DNA of 64,000 bases, taken from positions 162,610,992-162,674,991 of the forward strand of contig OZ024743.1 of the NCBI GenBank assembly GCA_964016885.1, read 5' to 3'. The DNA comes from Eledone cirrhosa (lineage: Eukaryota; Mollusca; Cephalopoda; Octopoda; Eledonidae). The translations under genes and the position numbers were made by a program. Of the stretch, positions 1-13,710 are shown in pieces. Numbering within the stretch: the stretch's first letter is position 1; every line of letters begins with the position of its first letter. The notes beneath the pieces are model-generated. The model was given only the letters and a program-made list of their open reading frames with translations, was not told where the DNA came from and ran no database searches.

Positions 1-467
1 GTATGTAAATATTTGGTTTGATGTCTGAACATGTAGTTAGCCCACTGAGAGTGAGAGACCCCTGGTTCTTGTTATGAGTTTTCTTTCTAGAAGGAAAATT
101 CTGATGTAAAGCCTGCAACTCAAGGGCAACCTATGATATTGACCTGTTCTTTTTTTGGGATACCTGTCACCATTGTTCAGAAAGTGAGATTGGTCCAGTG
201 CAAGGCCTTTCTTCATTTAAAAAAACATTTGATCTAATCATATTTTATATGTGCTGCAAGAGCATGACTGGCTGTAACCGAAAAAAGGTTTCTTTTTTTT
301 CCCACTGCAGAAAAAAGTTGTTGGCAGGCCTAAAAAGTCCTGTTTGTGCTACCCATTTGTGAGAAAAGGATCAAGTGATCGACATTCTCGAAATTAAGAT
401 GTAGCCATCATGTGTGTGTATATGTATGTATGCATGTATAAAGAATAATTTCATAAGCCACACTTAC
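1..467 (-). other. Part of the intron after the TM10 SLC22 exon
   Basis: AT-rich intron sequence with no recognisable gene or repeat family. The next downstream exon is not in the window. Confidence 0.6.
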
Positions 468-588
468 CTGACGACAGTAGGAAACATCTCAGCTGTTAAG
501 ACTTGTAAAGCAGCCCAAGCCCCAGTTCCTGTACATTTGGCTAAAGTGATGAGTATTGTTATTGCAGTCTCATGAGAATTTCCACTTT
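468..588 (-). CDS. SLC22 exon, TM10 and start of TM11, last exon inside the window
   Basis: Acceptor TTTGCAG (AG at 590-589), donor GTAAGT from 467; 121 bases, phase 1 in and 2 out. It encodes ESGNSHETAITILITLAK and ends LQVLTAEMFPTVV, the family's YT-x-E-x-[FY]PT-x-[VI]R motif, with the R codon split by the intron. The remaining TM11-12 and C-terminal tail must be to the left of base 1. Confidence 0.9.
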
Positions 589-1724
589 CTGCAAATAATA
601 ACAATGATACTTTGTAAAACTATGTAGCGGAACTATTTCATACATCACATCAGCAATGTGTTCATACGTGATTTGCTTAAACAAACCAATCGTTTTAAAT
701 TGCGTATGAATACATTGTTGCCACCTCATTATAAAACCAAGAGACATAGTGATAACAATGAGGAGAGAAGAAGGTTGTACTAACACTGTGAAATTTCTCT
801 TCACGAAAAACCAGTCTGTTTGCTATGTTCTCACATTTCATACCAGCCTGACAGATCTACTACTACTACTACAGCAAATTTGACCAACGACAGGATAGAC
901 AAACATAAACACACACGCAGTAGGTTTACTTATGTTTTTCACTAATCTTTCGTCTTCCTGTTATTTCACGTCTATTATATCGTTGTATTGATACATGTAT
1001 ACACGCTAGCTCGAAGTAGCTAACCAGCAAATAATGTAGTGATAATTGCTGCCACACATTTATTACTCGATGATCAATGTACCGACAAGTGAATATTGTT
1101 ATTGTAAAATAAACATTGTCAACATCACAATTCTGGCATTATTCTTTTTATCATTCATCCACAAAAGAATACATTTATCCACTACAACTACATCAACATT
1201 GCTGGTACTTATTGAAACAAAAACAGCACTACTTTTCAAGAAATAAAACTAGATAAATACTCTTGGGTCTCGAATAATCGATTAGCATTCCTGTGACAAT
1301 TTTCTTTAGACATTAAAAAACATGTTATAAAATAAATAATATGGGTGGGTCTCAATATGTAAACTAAACAACCAATTCTAGTTTTTAAAAAAATCAAGGG
1401 AGACAACCCAGAAAAATTATCGATTTTCTGCCCACCCCCTATTATTTGGGACCTGAGAGCAAGTAATTTCTAGTATTACTGATAGTAACACTACTATAGC
1501 AGTCATCTAGCATTACTATCAGTAGCACTAGTTAACAAGTGCTATTACTCCTAAAGTAAAAGTACTTGATATTTATATCTCTAGATAACTACTGCTAGTG
1601 ATACTTCAGGAGTACTAGTGTTACATTCATCATCATCACTTTATGTCTACTTTCCATGCTGGCATGTATTAAGACAGGTCGCTATGATTTAAAACTAGAC
1701 AGATTAGAGAATCACATCTTACTC

Positions 1725-1788
<64 letters not shown>

Positions 1789-4700
1789 TAGTTCCACAAC
1801 AGTTATTACACCATTACCGAGAACAATTGTTTCATCTTATTCAGATCATCAGTTCGGTTTGAATAAGGTTGTACGGAAAAGGAAAAACAACTGAACGAAT
1901 ACGCATGTGCAGAAATACTCACTTACCCAGCGGGGAGGTAAACCCACAATAGATCGATGTGAGGGAGATAACTTTGGATGCCCGGAATAAATTATTCCTG
2001 TTATTCAGAATATTATAGATTGTTCATGTTAGTCAATCTGGAGCTTTGTAATTACATCATAGGTATTTCCAGACGTGTGGACATGAAAAAACTTCATTCC
2101 TTGAATTTAGACAAGCGTTATTATGTAACATTCTCAGGATATTGATTCTTTCTTCAATGCACAGCCCACAAGACAGATTCTCTTTTGCGTAGACTTCATA
2201 ACTTTCGATTGGATGTAGTAATCTATGCCTGTGTCCTTGAGGGACCATATGTGGCTTGCGAGCTTCGTGCACGATCGTTTGTCCGGGTATCTGAAAGTCG
2301 ACTGATGATTCAGGAAGTGTTCCTTAAACCAGCCCTCCACTATACCTACATAGGATTTAACCTCTTGTTGTTGATTTGGTTTGTTAGAAGTGACCATAGC
2401 TTTGTAAATTACAGCGGGTGTTACATTGTTGTTGAAGTGGACAAGCTGCAGGCCTTCGGCAAGAACATCCTGGTGGGGTGCTGCTCTTAGGGCTGTTGGT
2501 GATGAGGGCCTTCATATTCTTAGCACAGGAGTATCCTAGTTCCACCGTGTCTGTTAAAGTTGGAGCGATATTTGTGACCTATGGGGAAGTGTCTATCTAA
2601 ACTCATTTATGCACCAAAACAAATAAAAACTAAACTAATAGACACACGACCATCATCATTACCATTTAACATCCAATTTTTTCACACTAGCATGGGTTAG
2701 ACGAGTTGTCCCATTATGAGACAAGTCAGATAAGGTGACCATGTCTTGCTCATACAGAACTGTTTCATCATCATTGTTTTACGTCTATCTTCCATGATGA
2801 TGATGATGAAACAGTTCTGTATGAGCAAGACATGGTCACCTTATCTGACTTGTCTCACAACAGGACAACTCGTCAGGTTTCTATGTCTAGATACCCTTCC
2901 TAATGCCAACCACATTTACAGTGTGTATTGGGTGCTTTTTGCCATGACACCTACACAACTATTTTACACTGTGGGCTGGGTGCTTTTTGTCATGACACTT
3001 TACAGTGTGGGCTGAGTACTTTTTGTCATGACACTTACATGGCCACTTTACAGTGTGGGCTGAGTACTTTTTGTCATGTCACCAACACCATATATATTAC
3101 AAAAACACACAACACCCATCACTAATAAACTCTTCTATTAAATCATCTAGCCTTTTACTAATATAAGAATCAAAAATTTAATTTGAAAATGGTACAAAGC
3201 TGACAGACTTCATCAGGTTGCAACTGCCACCATCACCTGGTTTCTGATGCAACAGCAGTAACCAGACTATCTATACTTTAACCCCTGTAGTTTACATTCT
3301 AACCACCTCACCAAACATCAATCAAACATTCTAGATCATAATATTAACTCCATTTGTTCAATAAAAAATTAGATTCATTAATTATTCTAACATACCTTAG
3401 TATTTGACTAGAAATAATATATCCTAATATTTTGTGAGTACAATTTGATGCATAAAACATTAATGTCAATGTAAAATTAAAATCATTTGTTTTATTATTA
3501 ACATTAGTCATTATTGATTTATTATTTTCTTATGTAACATAAATCTATATGCCTATAATATTCACTCTACCGCTTAATCAAACCTGATTTTTTTTTTTTT
3601 AGCTTACATAAGCTGTTAAGAAAACTAACAAGAAGATAAATACCTCCCAAAGGAAGGGATTTATCTTCTAACTTATTTAAACACCTTAATCTTTCAACCT
3701 TTCTTTTGTTCAACTCATATATCCATTATATCTTACCTTAGATAGCATATCTTCATCATTTTTTATTGATATACATTTAAATTTTGTGCAAAACACTAAA
3801 TCTATAGTATTGAATCTACATTAGTACATAGCATAGAAAAATCATACACATGGCTGCTTAACTGGCTAAAGACAGCAGTCAATGTTCCTTCACATCACAC
3901 TATATCGTTTTAAAGAAAGAACACAATCAATTATATAATCCTTCATACTCCTAAAAGAATGGAGTGGTCATAGCTGAAATATTTTTGATCAGAGATCTGC
4001 TGGATTAGGATTTCCTTTGGCTAAAAAAGAATATCAACAATGCCTTAAGCTCTGACATCACAATGACATTAACTACCACTACTTTCTTCACTACTCAAAA
4101 ACCTAATGTGACTGTTTACATCAAGAATCTCAACATTTTTACAGAGAAGATTTACCAGGGACAAGAAACTGGGTAGCAGCATTCCATTTACAAGAGAAAT
4201 TAATTATAAAACTTACCAAATAAGTAGAAAATCAAGACTGAGGTAGATAAGACGCCAGTGCTGGTTACGAGAAGAAAAATAGTCTTCTTACGACCAAACC
4301 TGTGAAATATTGAACAAAACTTTAGCTAAAGTTTTCAGGTATGTTAGTACCAGCACTAAAGGAATATTTTTTTAGTGATCAATTCAGTACTTCCCAATTC
4401 TAAGTTCAAGTTCCGTCTTTCACTGCTTTGTAAGCATGGAAGAAGCTTTCAGCATGTTGTACCAATGAAATGCTGGGAGTTTAGTGGCATTTGGTTTAAT
4501 AGGACCACTGATCTTTTGGCTATCTTTACTATAGTTAAATAGTAAATGGAACATGCTAAGATGTAAACTGACTTTTAGTCATGGTAGCAGGGCCACTTCC
4601 TTGAAGAAATCAGGGTCCAATCTTCTCTCCTACTAACTAGCACTTTAGTTTTGGCTAAGTTTACTCTCAGACCTTTGGATTCCAAATTCTGTTTCCATAA

Positions 4701-7700
4701 TCAGAATTTATTTTCTAGTTCTTTTATGGATTCAGCTATCAGATCATCTATATAGAGAAGTTCTCATGGATAGCCAGTTTTAAACTCTTCTGTTATGGCC
4801 TGGGGAACTATGATGAACAACAGTGAGCTAAGAACTCTGTACCTTCAATTCCTTACTAAACTCACTTCCTACTCTCACTTTACTTACAGCTACTCTGTAC
4901 ATGGTTCATACTGTTCTCATAAGCCATTTTTCTATACCTAATTTTCTTAAAAACCACCAGATAATAGATTAAGGTACTCTGTCAAAGGCCTTTTCTAGAT
5001 CAACAAAAGCTAGGTATAGAGGCTAACTCTTATCTAAGAACTTCTCTTGTAGTTTTCTCACTAAGAGGGCATCTGTAGTACTTTTCCCAGACATGAAACC
5101 AAACTGCATCTCATCTAATTTGACTCTTTCCCTAATTAGTTGCGCTATATCTCTTTCTATCACTTTCATAACTTGCTCCATTAGTTTTATTCCTCTGTAG
5201 TTGCTCTTTCCTAGGGCATCACCTTTTCTCTTGTAGCAATTAACGCGTGTACTACTGTGCCAGTCCTTGTGTATGGCACCATGCTGTATTACCTGATTGA
5301 CTATGTGGGTTACTAGTTCAGCTCCGACTTCTGATGCTTTTAGCATCTCAGCAACTACTCTGATGGTCCTGCAGCTTTACCATTCTTCATCTTTTTGATC
5401 ACTTCTTTGACCCTATAATTGTTGATTTCAATAGCTAGTCTCCGGCCCTCTTTCTGTTGAGCATCAGTGGTGCTAAGAGCACCAGTGTCATTTCTAACAT
5501 ACTTTTTCCCAAAAATATCCTGATTCACACTGACACACTGCCTTGCAATGCAGAACACTTCACGACTCTGATCCTCACACTGCAAGACATTTGCAAACTT
5601 TCTTTTTTCATCCTCTCTCCAAGCTGTGTATACCTGTAATCTAGCTTCTCTCTTAGCTACCTGATACTGGTCTCTGCTAGCCACATTATTCCATTCTTTT
5701 CATGCCTGTCTCTTAGCTTTAATGGCTCTATTCACTGTGCTGTTCCATCACCGGGTCACACTGTCTGGTTGGCGTTTTATTCCAGCCACAAATCTTATCA
5801 GCAGTTCACAAAAGGTTGTCACGCAAGAATTTCCAACTGTCCTCTATGTAATATATATCTAGCTAACCCTCTCATCAAATGCATCTTGTAGGGTCTTTCT
5901 AAACCTATATTTAACAGAAAGGTGCTTTACCTTCCAAAGCCTCCATCTCCATATTTTCCTGCATATCTTCTTGTCATATGTTTAATCTGATGTCATTAAT
6001 AACTAACTTGTGTTGGGTGGCACATTCTTCCTGGGGCAAGGCCTTAGTGCTTATTACAGTTCATCTATCTCATTGTCTTACAGGTAAGAAATCAATTTGG
6101 CTTGTGTATTTGCCTCATTGATTTGTGATGAGATGGCTAGCCGGTTTCCTAAAATTTGTATTGCAAATGGTTAGAATTCCAGGAGCCTCACTCTCTCTTC
6201 ATTTCTTGAGCCATAACCATAACCACTGTGAACTCCACTAAATCCATCCTGGTACTGTCCCACATGTCCATTGAAGTCACCTGCCAGGATGATGAGGTCT
6301 CTTTCATCAGTAACTGAAGTTGCCTGTAAAAGTTATTCATGGAACCTGTGCTTTTATCCTTTACTCATTCCTGCCTGTGGTACATAGGTAGATGTAATTG
6401 TCACCATTTTATTTCTAAACTTGATCATTCTTTCACTTACTCTAACTACATGTTTCACCTTATCTATCCATTTCTCAGCTGGTAGAATGCCTACACCATG
6501 TTCTCCATTGTTGTTTCCTACTCAGTAAAGTTTACCTCTATGCTGTGAGTAGTCTAACTGAGGCACCCCTCCATCTCACCTCTTGTACACAGCATACAAA
6601 CACCTCTCACCTCTCTAACAGCTTCACAATTTCACCTGATTTACCCTCCTGGGTACTAACATTGAGAGTGGCAGTCCTGAGATTTGTATCTTGACAGTAG
6701 TTAGTTCCTTGAGTAGAAGTTCTACGTATCTGGAAGGGAAAAAGTCTATGCAATTGCTTGAAGATGGTTGAAGGGTTCTCACACATGGCTACTCTAGCCA
6801 CCCCACTGCTGTGTGCAGCACTACAATGACTAGTGTTAGCCCTGTATATGCAATTAATGTTGTGCTTTCCATAATTGTGGCAGGGTTTCTTTCTTGTTGG
6901 ATGCTCTTCCTATCACTAACCACTTTAGTGTGGACTGCATGCATTATTCGTGCCACCAACATTAGTGAGGTTGTCTTACTGGACACAAGAGTCCTCTTCA
7001 CCCTATATTAGTTTTTATTTGGAGCATCTACTCTCCTGGATGGGTTGCCTTCACTACGGCTTACAGAGTCTGCCTCTGCCCCATGCAGCTGTTTTTAATC
7101 GGAGTCACTGCCTTCCTAAAAGCGTTTCCTTCACCATAGCTTACAGAGTCCATGTTTGTCCCATGTAGTCATTTTTATCGTAGTCACTGTCCTCTTAGAT
7201 ATGTTGCCTTTACTGCAACTTATGGAAGTTTCACTGCAGCTTGGAGATATATAAACAGGAGTGTGCTAAAGACAGAAGTGTGGTAGACACCTGCCTGCAC
7301 ATTGAATTCTTCACTAGGCTAATTATTTACTCTCACTGACAGTTCCTATGTACTTCTCTCACAAACCACTCATCTACACCTAGTTTTCTTAAGGACTACT
7401 AAATAACAGATCCTGGTACTATGCCAAAGGCTTTCTCCAGATCAACAAAACCTAAATATATTGGCTTAAACTTAGCAAAGAACTTCTTTTGTAATTGTTT
7501 CACTAAGAAGAGGGTATCAGTGTTATTACTTACTTCTACTTTGTATCAGTGTTCACCCAGGATAGGTTGAACCAGCTCCAACCAGTGCACACACAACATC
7601 GCAAACAGAGGCCACCCATGCACTGAAATCATACACACTCAGTGCAAATATTATCAGCCAGTCATGATTTCAACTGCAAACATCATATATGTGATGATTA

Positions 7701-10700
7701 AATATTAGCTCAAAATCTGACATGATCATGCCAATCCATATTTTCAAATGTCTGCCATTAACACCATCCTGGAAGGGGCACAGGTGTGACCACATCATAG
7801 ATGAGCTCACCTGATTGGCGGTAGACCAAACCAACAGTGGTGCCTTTTGAGTAAGGGATGTTGGAGGGAATCAATCCAAGAGCAATAACAAATTTCAGAG
7901 TTTCACACAAAATCCAATGCTCAAACATGCAGGATTCAGTAAAGGTAAAAATGGTCAAAAACCTCCAGTTTGCATAAATTCATCACTCTTATTGGCTATG
8001 TATTAGAGCTATAGAGGACAAGGGCGCAATAGATGAGGATTTTTGTGGCCAGATGGATGTCTGACCTAGACTAAAATCATCCCTGAAGACGACGAGATGC
8101 AGCATGCGCTCAGTTGATGCAGATATCTATGGTATTTCCTCCTGGCACAAAATCAAATTGGATCTCATCTAATTTGATTATTTCCTTAATTAGTCTGCTA
8201 CTTTTATAATTTGATCCAACAATTTGATGCTTCTATAGTTGCTCCATTCTAGAGTATCACCTTTTTCCTTGCCTTGTAATAATTAATGATTATATTACTA
8301 ATGATGCCATTATATGTTACCTGGTTGACTGTTTAAGTGACTAGCTTCAGCTCTACTTCACTGATAGTTGGACATCTTTTCTCTTTTTCATATCTCTGAT
8401 GGCTTCTTCAATAATATATCTGGCAACTTAGATAGTTAAGCAGATCCCTCTGTTGGGTTTACTGGGGGTAGTCCTTGTTCCTTCCTCTACATTCATCATC
8501 AATGATAGTAACATTTCCAAACCTCTATCATTCTAAACACACTTTTCCTCAACATCATTCACACTGACACACTGCTTTGCAATGTGGAATACCTCACACT
8601 TCTGATCCTTACATTGCAAGATATTGGCAGACCTCCTGTCTTCAACTTCTCCATATTTATAAACCTGCCATCTTGCTTCTTGATTAGCTACTTGATATTG
8701 CTTTTTGCTGGCCCCTTTCTTCCACTCTTTCCATGTCTTTAACCCCTATGATTCTAACCCAGCCAAAACTGTCTCTGGTTCAATGAAAGACAACTACCCA
8801 TTTTAAAAGATTCCTATTTAAATTAAAATATTCAAACATAATTTTATATAAGAACTATATGTTAGTAATAAAATTTTAGTAAATCCTCAAAATTCTTTGT
8901 TAATTAATTGAAATAGAGTATATTTCATTAAAAATACAGTAAGAAAAGGTTAATGGCTCTATCTACAGCACTATTCCACAACTAAGGCATGCGTTATCTG
9001 GTTAGTACCTGGCTCCAGCTACAGGTTTCTTCAGTAGCTAATAGCATGGTGTCTCGTAGAAACTTCCAATTGTCCTTTATGTCATATGTATCTATCTCCT
9101 CATCCATTTTGTCATAAGTGTCAATTAGAACTTTTCTAAAACTATACCTAACAGGAAGATCCTTTAGTTTCCAAACCTTCTTTCTCCAGATTGTCTTGCG
9201 TTTCGGATACACAACTAATTCTGATTCTGATGTCACTAACAAGTAGCCTATGCTGGGTGGTATATTCCTTTCTGGAGAAAGACATAATATTCATAATCAT
9301 CTGCCAATACCTAATAAGCATAAAGTCAATCTGGCTTGTATGTTTACTTGACTGGAAGGTGATCATGTGACTTTCCAGTTTCCTAGAGTCAGTATTATAA
9401 ATTGTTAGGTCGTTTGCATCACAGAGCTCTAAGAGCTTTGATCCTTTTTCATTTTTCAAGCCATGTCCACAGCCACTATGCACTCCAAAATAGCCATCCT
9501 GGAACTGCCCAACATTATCTATTGAAGTTGCCAGCCAGGATGATGAAGTCACTGCCTTGTGTTATTGAGGTAGTCTATAAGATATCCTCATAGAAACGGT
9601 CCTTTTGTTCTTTAGTAAGCTCTGGTTATGGTGTATAAGTTGAGAAAAATGTCATTCTGCCTGGTCAAGGGGTCCATATCGTTTCTGGTGGTTCCTGCAT
9701 CAAGGGAAATAACTCAAGCTCCCCCCCCACACACACACACATTTATTTGTAAATAAAGGACTCCTTTTTTTAAAATGTTTAAGCCTAAAAAAATTAAAGG
9801 TACATATTATTTATTTTCCCATCTTCCATATATGGAAGCCATAACTGTTATAGCTATTGTCCAAGTTAAATGATGCTTAACATAAAGTTTAAATCACCAT
9901 AATAATGTTACATATTTTTATGGTAGTGATAATATATTACATACTAATTTGTTTCATAAGCTTGCCCACATCAGATGTCATATCGATCAATGTCTTGTTT
10001 CCTATTTTATTAGCATGTCAAAACAATTCTTAGAATTAATAAAATGTTGTAGTTTGCTTGAAGCATTGTACTGAATATAGTGCAAGATGGACGTTAAACA
10101 ATAACAATGACAGCGACGGTGGTGGCAACGAAGACAACGACGATGATGTGGAAACTGATATAAGTCTAAACCAGGGGTCCCCAACCCCCCGGCCAGCGAG
10201 CCACATCCGGCCCGCGAAGGGTTTCAATCTGTCCCGCGAAGGCCTTTATCCTTCCCGCGAGGGTTCTAAAAAAGGTACAGTTTGCAATAAATTTGCAGTT
10301 TGCAATAAATTATTGCCAAATAAAACAATGTTTAAATGTATTTTTCTGCTTGGGACAGCTCTAAGTGTCAATATTGAATTTTGTTTCAAATCTAACATAA
10401 GGGATAAATAAATTATTACTTATTTGTATATAAGTAGTATTAATTGTGCATCCGGCCCGCGGAGCCACCACTGCATGGCTATCCAGCCTACACACCCAAA
10501 AGGTTGGGGACCCCTGGTCTAAACAATGCAAAATGGATTGTAAGATGAAGGTAATGAAAAAGTAAGTTACCTGTTAATCTTTGTTTTGTTTTTTAGTGTT
10601 AATATTAGGACAAAAGAAACAACAACAACAAAAAACAACAAAGATTACCAGGTAACTTACTTTTTCATTACCTTCATCTTACAATCCATTTTGCATTGTT

Positions 10701-13678
10701 TAGGCTTATATCACTTTCCACATTATCATTCTTAGAATTGTTTTGACATGTTAGTAAACTGTAAAACAAAAACAGAAATAATGAAATGCATTTTCTGTTT
10801 ATACACTATTACATACTTAGTTTGTGTATATTCACTGATATAAAAAAATATATACTTCATAAAATTTTACTTGTTTCAATAACGACTAATAACAGAAAAT
10901 AACACAAAAGTATTTCAGTTTTGACCATCAAGTCTAATTTACCACTTAATATATATGAAATATATATCCATTTAATATAAGGTTAAAATGGTTTCATCGT
11001 CGTCATCGACACCATCACCATCACCGTCATTTAACGTCCATTTTTCACACTAGCATGGGTTAGAAGGGTTGACCCATTTGAGGCAAGTCAGATCAGGTGA
11101 CCATGTCTTACTCATATAAACTGGCTTGGTTTCTACAGCTAGATGCTCTTATACATAATTTATATAATCATGTTACCTTTTATTTTATTTTAATGCATAT
11201 CCTACTTTGCCAGATATTTTCAACATCTCAGTAACTCTCTGGTGGATCTACTGCTTCCTCTGGCATATTTTATCATATAACTGTCAACCTCAATAGTCTC
11301 TCTGGTGAATCTAAACTGGGTGTCTCTCTTTTTCTCCCCCATGTAGTATGTCTTTCTTCGCAGCATTAGTGTAGGCAAGTACATGATGATCTCACACTCA
11401 TAGTAGAATCTATGACGGAACTAGAGAAAGAATTCCAAACATGAAAGCAAGGCCTAGAAAGGAGGGGACTTAAAATCAACATGACAAAGACTAAAGTCCA
11501 AGTAAGTAGAAAACAGAACCCTGCTCCCCTCAGGGAAATGGCCTTGCTCAGTATGTAGGAAAAGTGTAGGTAGAAATTCCATCCTCTGCCCCAAATGCAA
11601 ACTATTGATACACAAGAGATGTAGTGGAATCTCAGGAAGTTTAGCTAAGAATCTAGGCTTTACATGTAGCAGCTGCACTGGGACATTAAGCAGCAAACGA
11701 CCAGAGGAAACAAGCTCTGCCAAATTCTGAAAAGGCTCGGTAGAAACAGTAGATAGCTTCTGCTACCTAGGTGACCAAATTAGCAGTGGAAGTGGGTGTT
11801 CTGAAAGTACAGTAACTAGGGTAAGAACGAGATGGAAGAAGTTCGGGGAGCTACTGCCACTGCTAGCTGCAAAAGGCTTTTCCCTCAAAATGAAAGGCAG
11901 ACTGTATGATGCGTGCATACAAACAGCAATGTTGCATGGTAGAGAGACCTGGGCGCTGTGTGCAGAAGACTTGTGTAGATTGGAAAGAAATGAAGCTTGC
12001 ATGCTCCGATGGATGTGTAATAGTAATATATGTGAATGGTAAAGCATAAATGTACTGAGAGAGAAACTAAGCATAAGAGGAATCAGATGCAGTGTGCCAT
12101 AGAGAAGACTGCATTGGTTTGGACATGTAATACATATGAAGGATGGCAGCTGTATAGGTACAGAGCGCTCAAAGTTGATGGAAACCATGGAGTGGAGAGA
12201 CCCAGGAAGATTTAGGGCGAGGTGATAAAAGCTGACCTTGCCCAATTGCACCTCTCAAAAGCAATGACACAGAACCACGACCTCTAGCATTACGCAGTAT
12301 TACTGAAGACCTGACTTCCCATGGCCACAGGCCAAGACTGAAGCATATATATAACGGTGATGTTGATAATGATGATGAAGTACACCACTATAAATTCCAT
12401 ACACACTTATTAACAACATCATGATTTACCTTACAACACCCTACATAGTAAACTTCTCACTATACTCATTGTTAACTCTCCAGTGTATATTGTACAGTCA
12501 GCTCTCATAAGCCATATTTATAACTATTTCTAACACTGGTACAGAGCCAGAAATTATACCACAGTATTTGACTGGTACTTTATTTTATAAAACCTGGAAA
12601 GATGAAAGGCAAAGTCAATCTTAACAGGATTTTATTTCAAACTTTTTTTTCTACTGCTAATACTGTCTGCCAGTCACCAATCTTGGCAGAAGGAGGTGGA
12701 ATATAAACTCAGAGTGCACAGAGCTGAATTAAATACCATGAATAGAGAATAAATTCTGGCTATGGAAACAGCAGTTGGAAGCAAAAGGACTGAGAGTGAA
12801 CCTAGCCAAGACAAAAGGGTTGATGAGTAGAAAAGAGGACAAAACTCTGATTCCGTCAGGGAAATGGCCATGTACGATATGCAGAAAAGGAACTGGCATA
12901 AATTCTATAAAATGCACACAATGCAGATCCTGGGTACACAAGAGATGTAGCGGGATAGCAGGCAAACTAACAGGTAGGGAGAAATATGTATGCAGTAGAT
13001 GTACAGGGAAATTAGACAGTAGAAGTCACATTGATAGACACATTTTTCAAATGCAGGTGAGTGCTATAGAAGTGGTGGATAGCTTCCGGTACCTAGGAGA
13101 TCAGATTAGCATGGGAGGGGGGTGTTCCGAGGCCATAGTATCTAGAATAAGGACGGGTTGGAAGAAGTTTAGGGAGCTGCTTCCTCTGCTGACAAAGAAA
13201 GGTTTCTCCCTGCGTACGAAAGGCCGGTTGTATGATGCCTGTGTGAGGAGCGCGATGCTGCATGGTAGTGAGACATGGGCAGCAACTGCAGAGGATATGC
13301 AACGGCTGGAGAGAAATGAGGCAAGCATGTTCCGTTGGATGTGCAGTGTAAATGTGCGTGAACTACCCAGCATAAATGTGTTGAGAGAGAAACTGTGTCT
13401 GAGAGGGATAGAATGTAGTGTACGGGAGAGGAGACTGAGGTGGTATGGACATGTGATGCGCATGGAGGATGACCGATGGGTGAAGAAGTGCCAGGAAATG
13501 CCAGTTGAAGGAAGACGTGGTAGAGGTAGATCACAAAATACATGGGCGGAGGTGGTGAGAACAGACCTCAGATAATTGAAGCTCACGGTGGAGATGACGA
13601 AGGACCATGACGAGTGGAGAGATGCTGTGCTGAATAAGACCCGTCCCACCCTTGCAAGCAGGGAAAAGCGGACGTAAA

Positions 13679-13710
<32 letters not shown>

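Larger units (their letters stand above)
589..4216 (-). other. SLC22 intron between the TM9 and TM10 exons
   Basis: Holds a (TA)n tract at 1728-1786, a Penelope-type GIY-YIG fragment, and an RTE 3'UTR copy with a fold-back. I see nothing identifiable in 830-1700 and 3130-4216 beyond AT-rich sequence. Confidence 0.6.

Noticed and set aside
13101..13649. Minus-strand 182-codon open frame
   Set aside because: Antisense shadow of the RTE-C frame 12775-13575, which has clear zinc ligands and LINE motifs.
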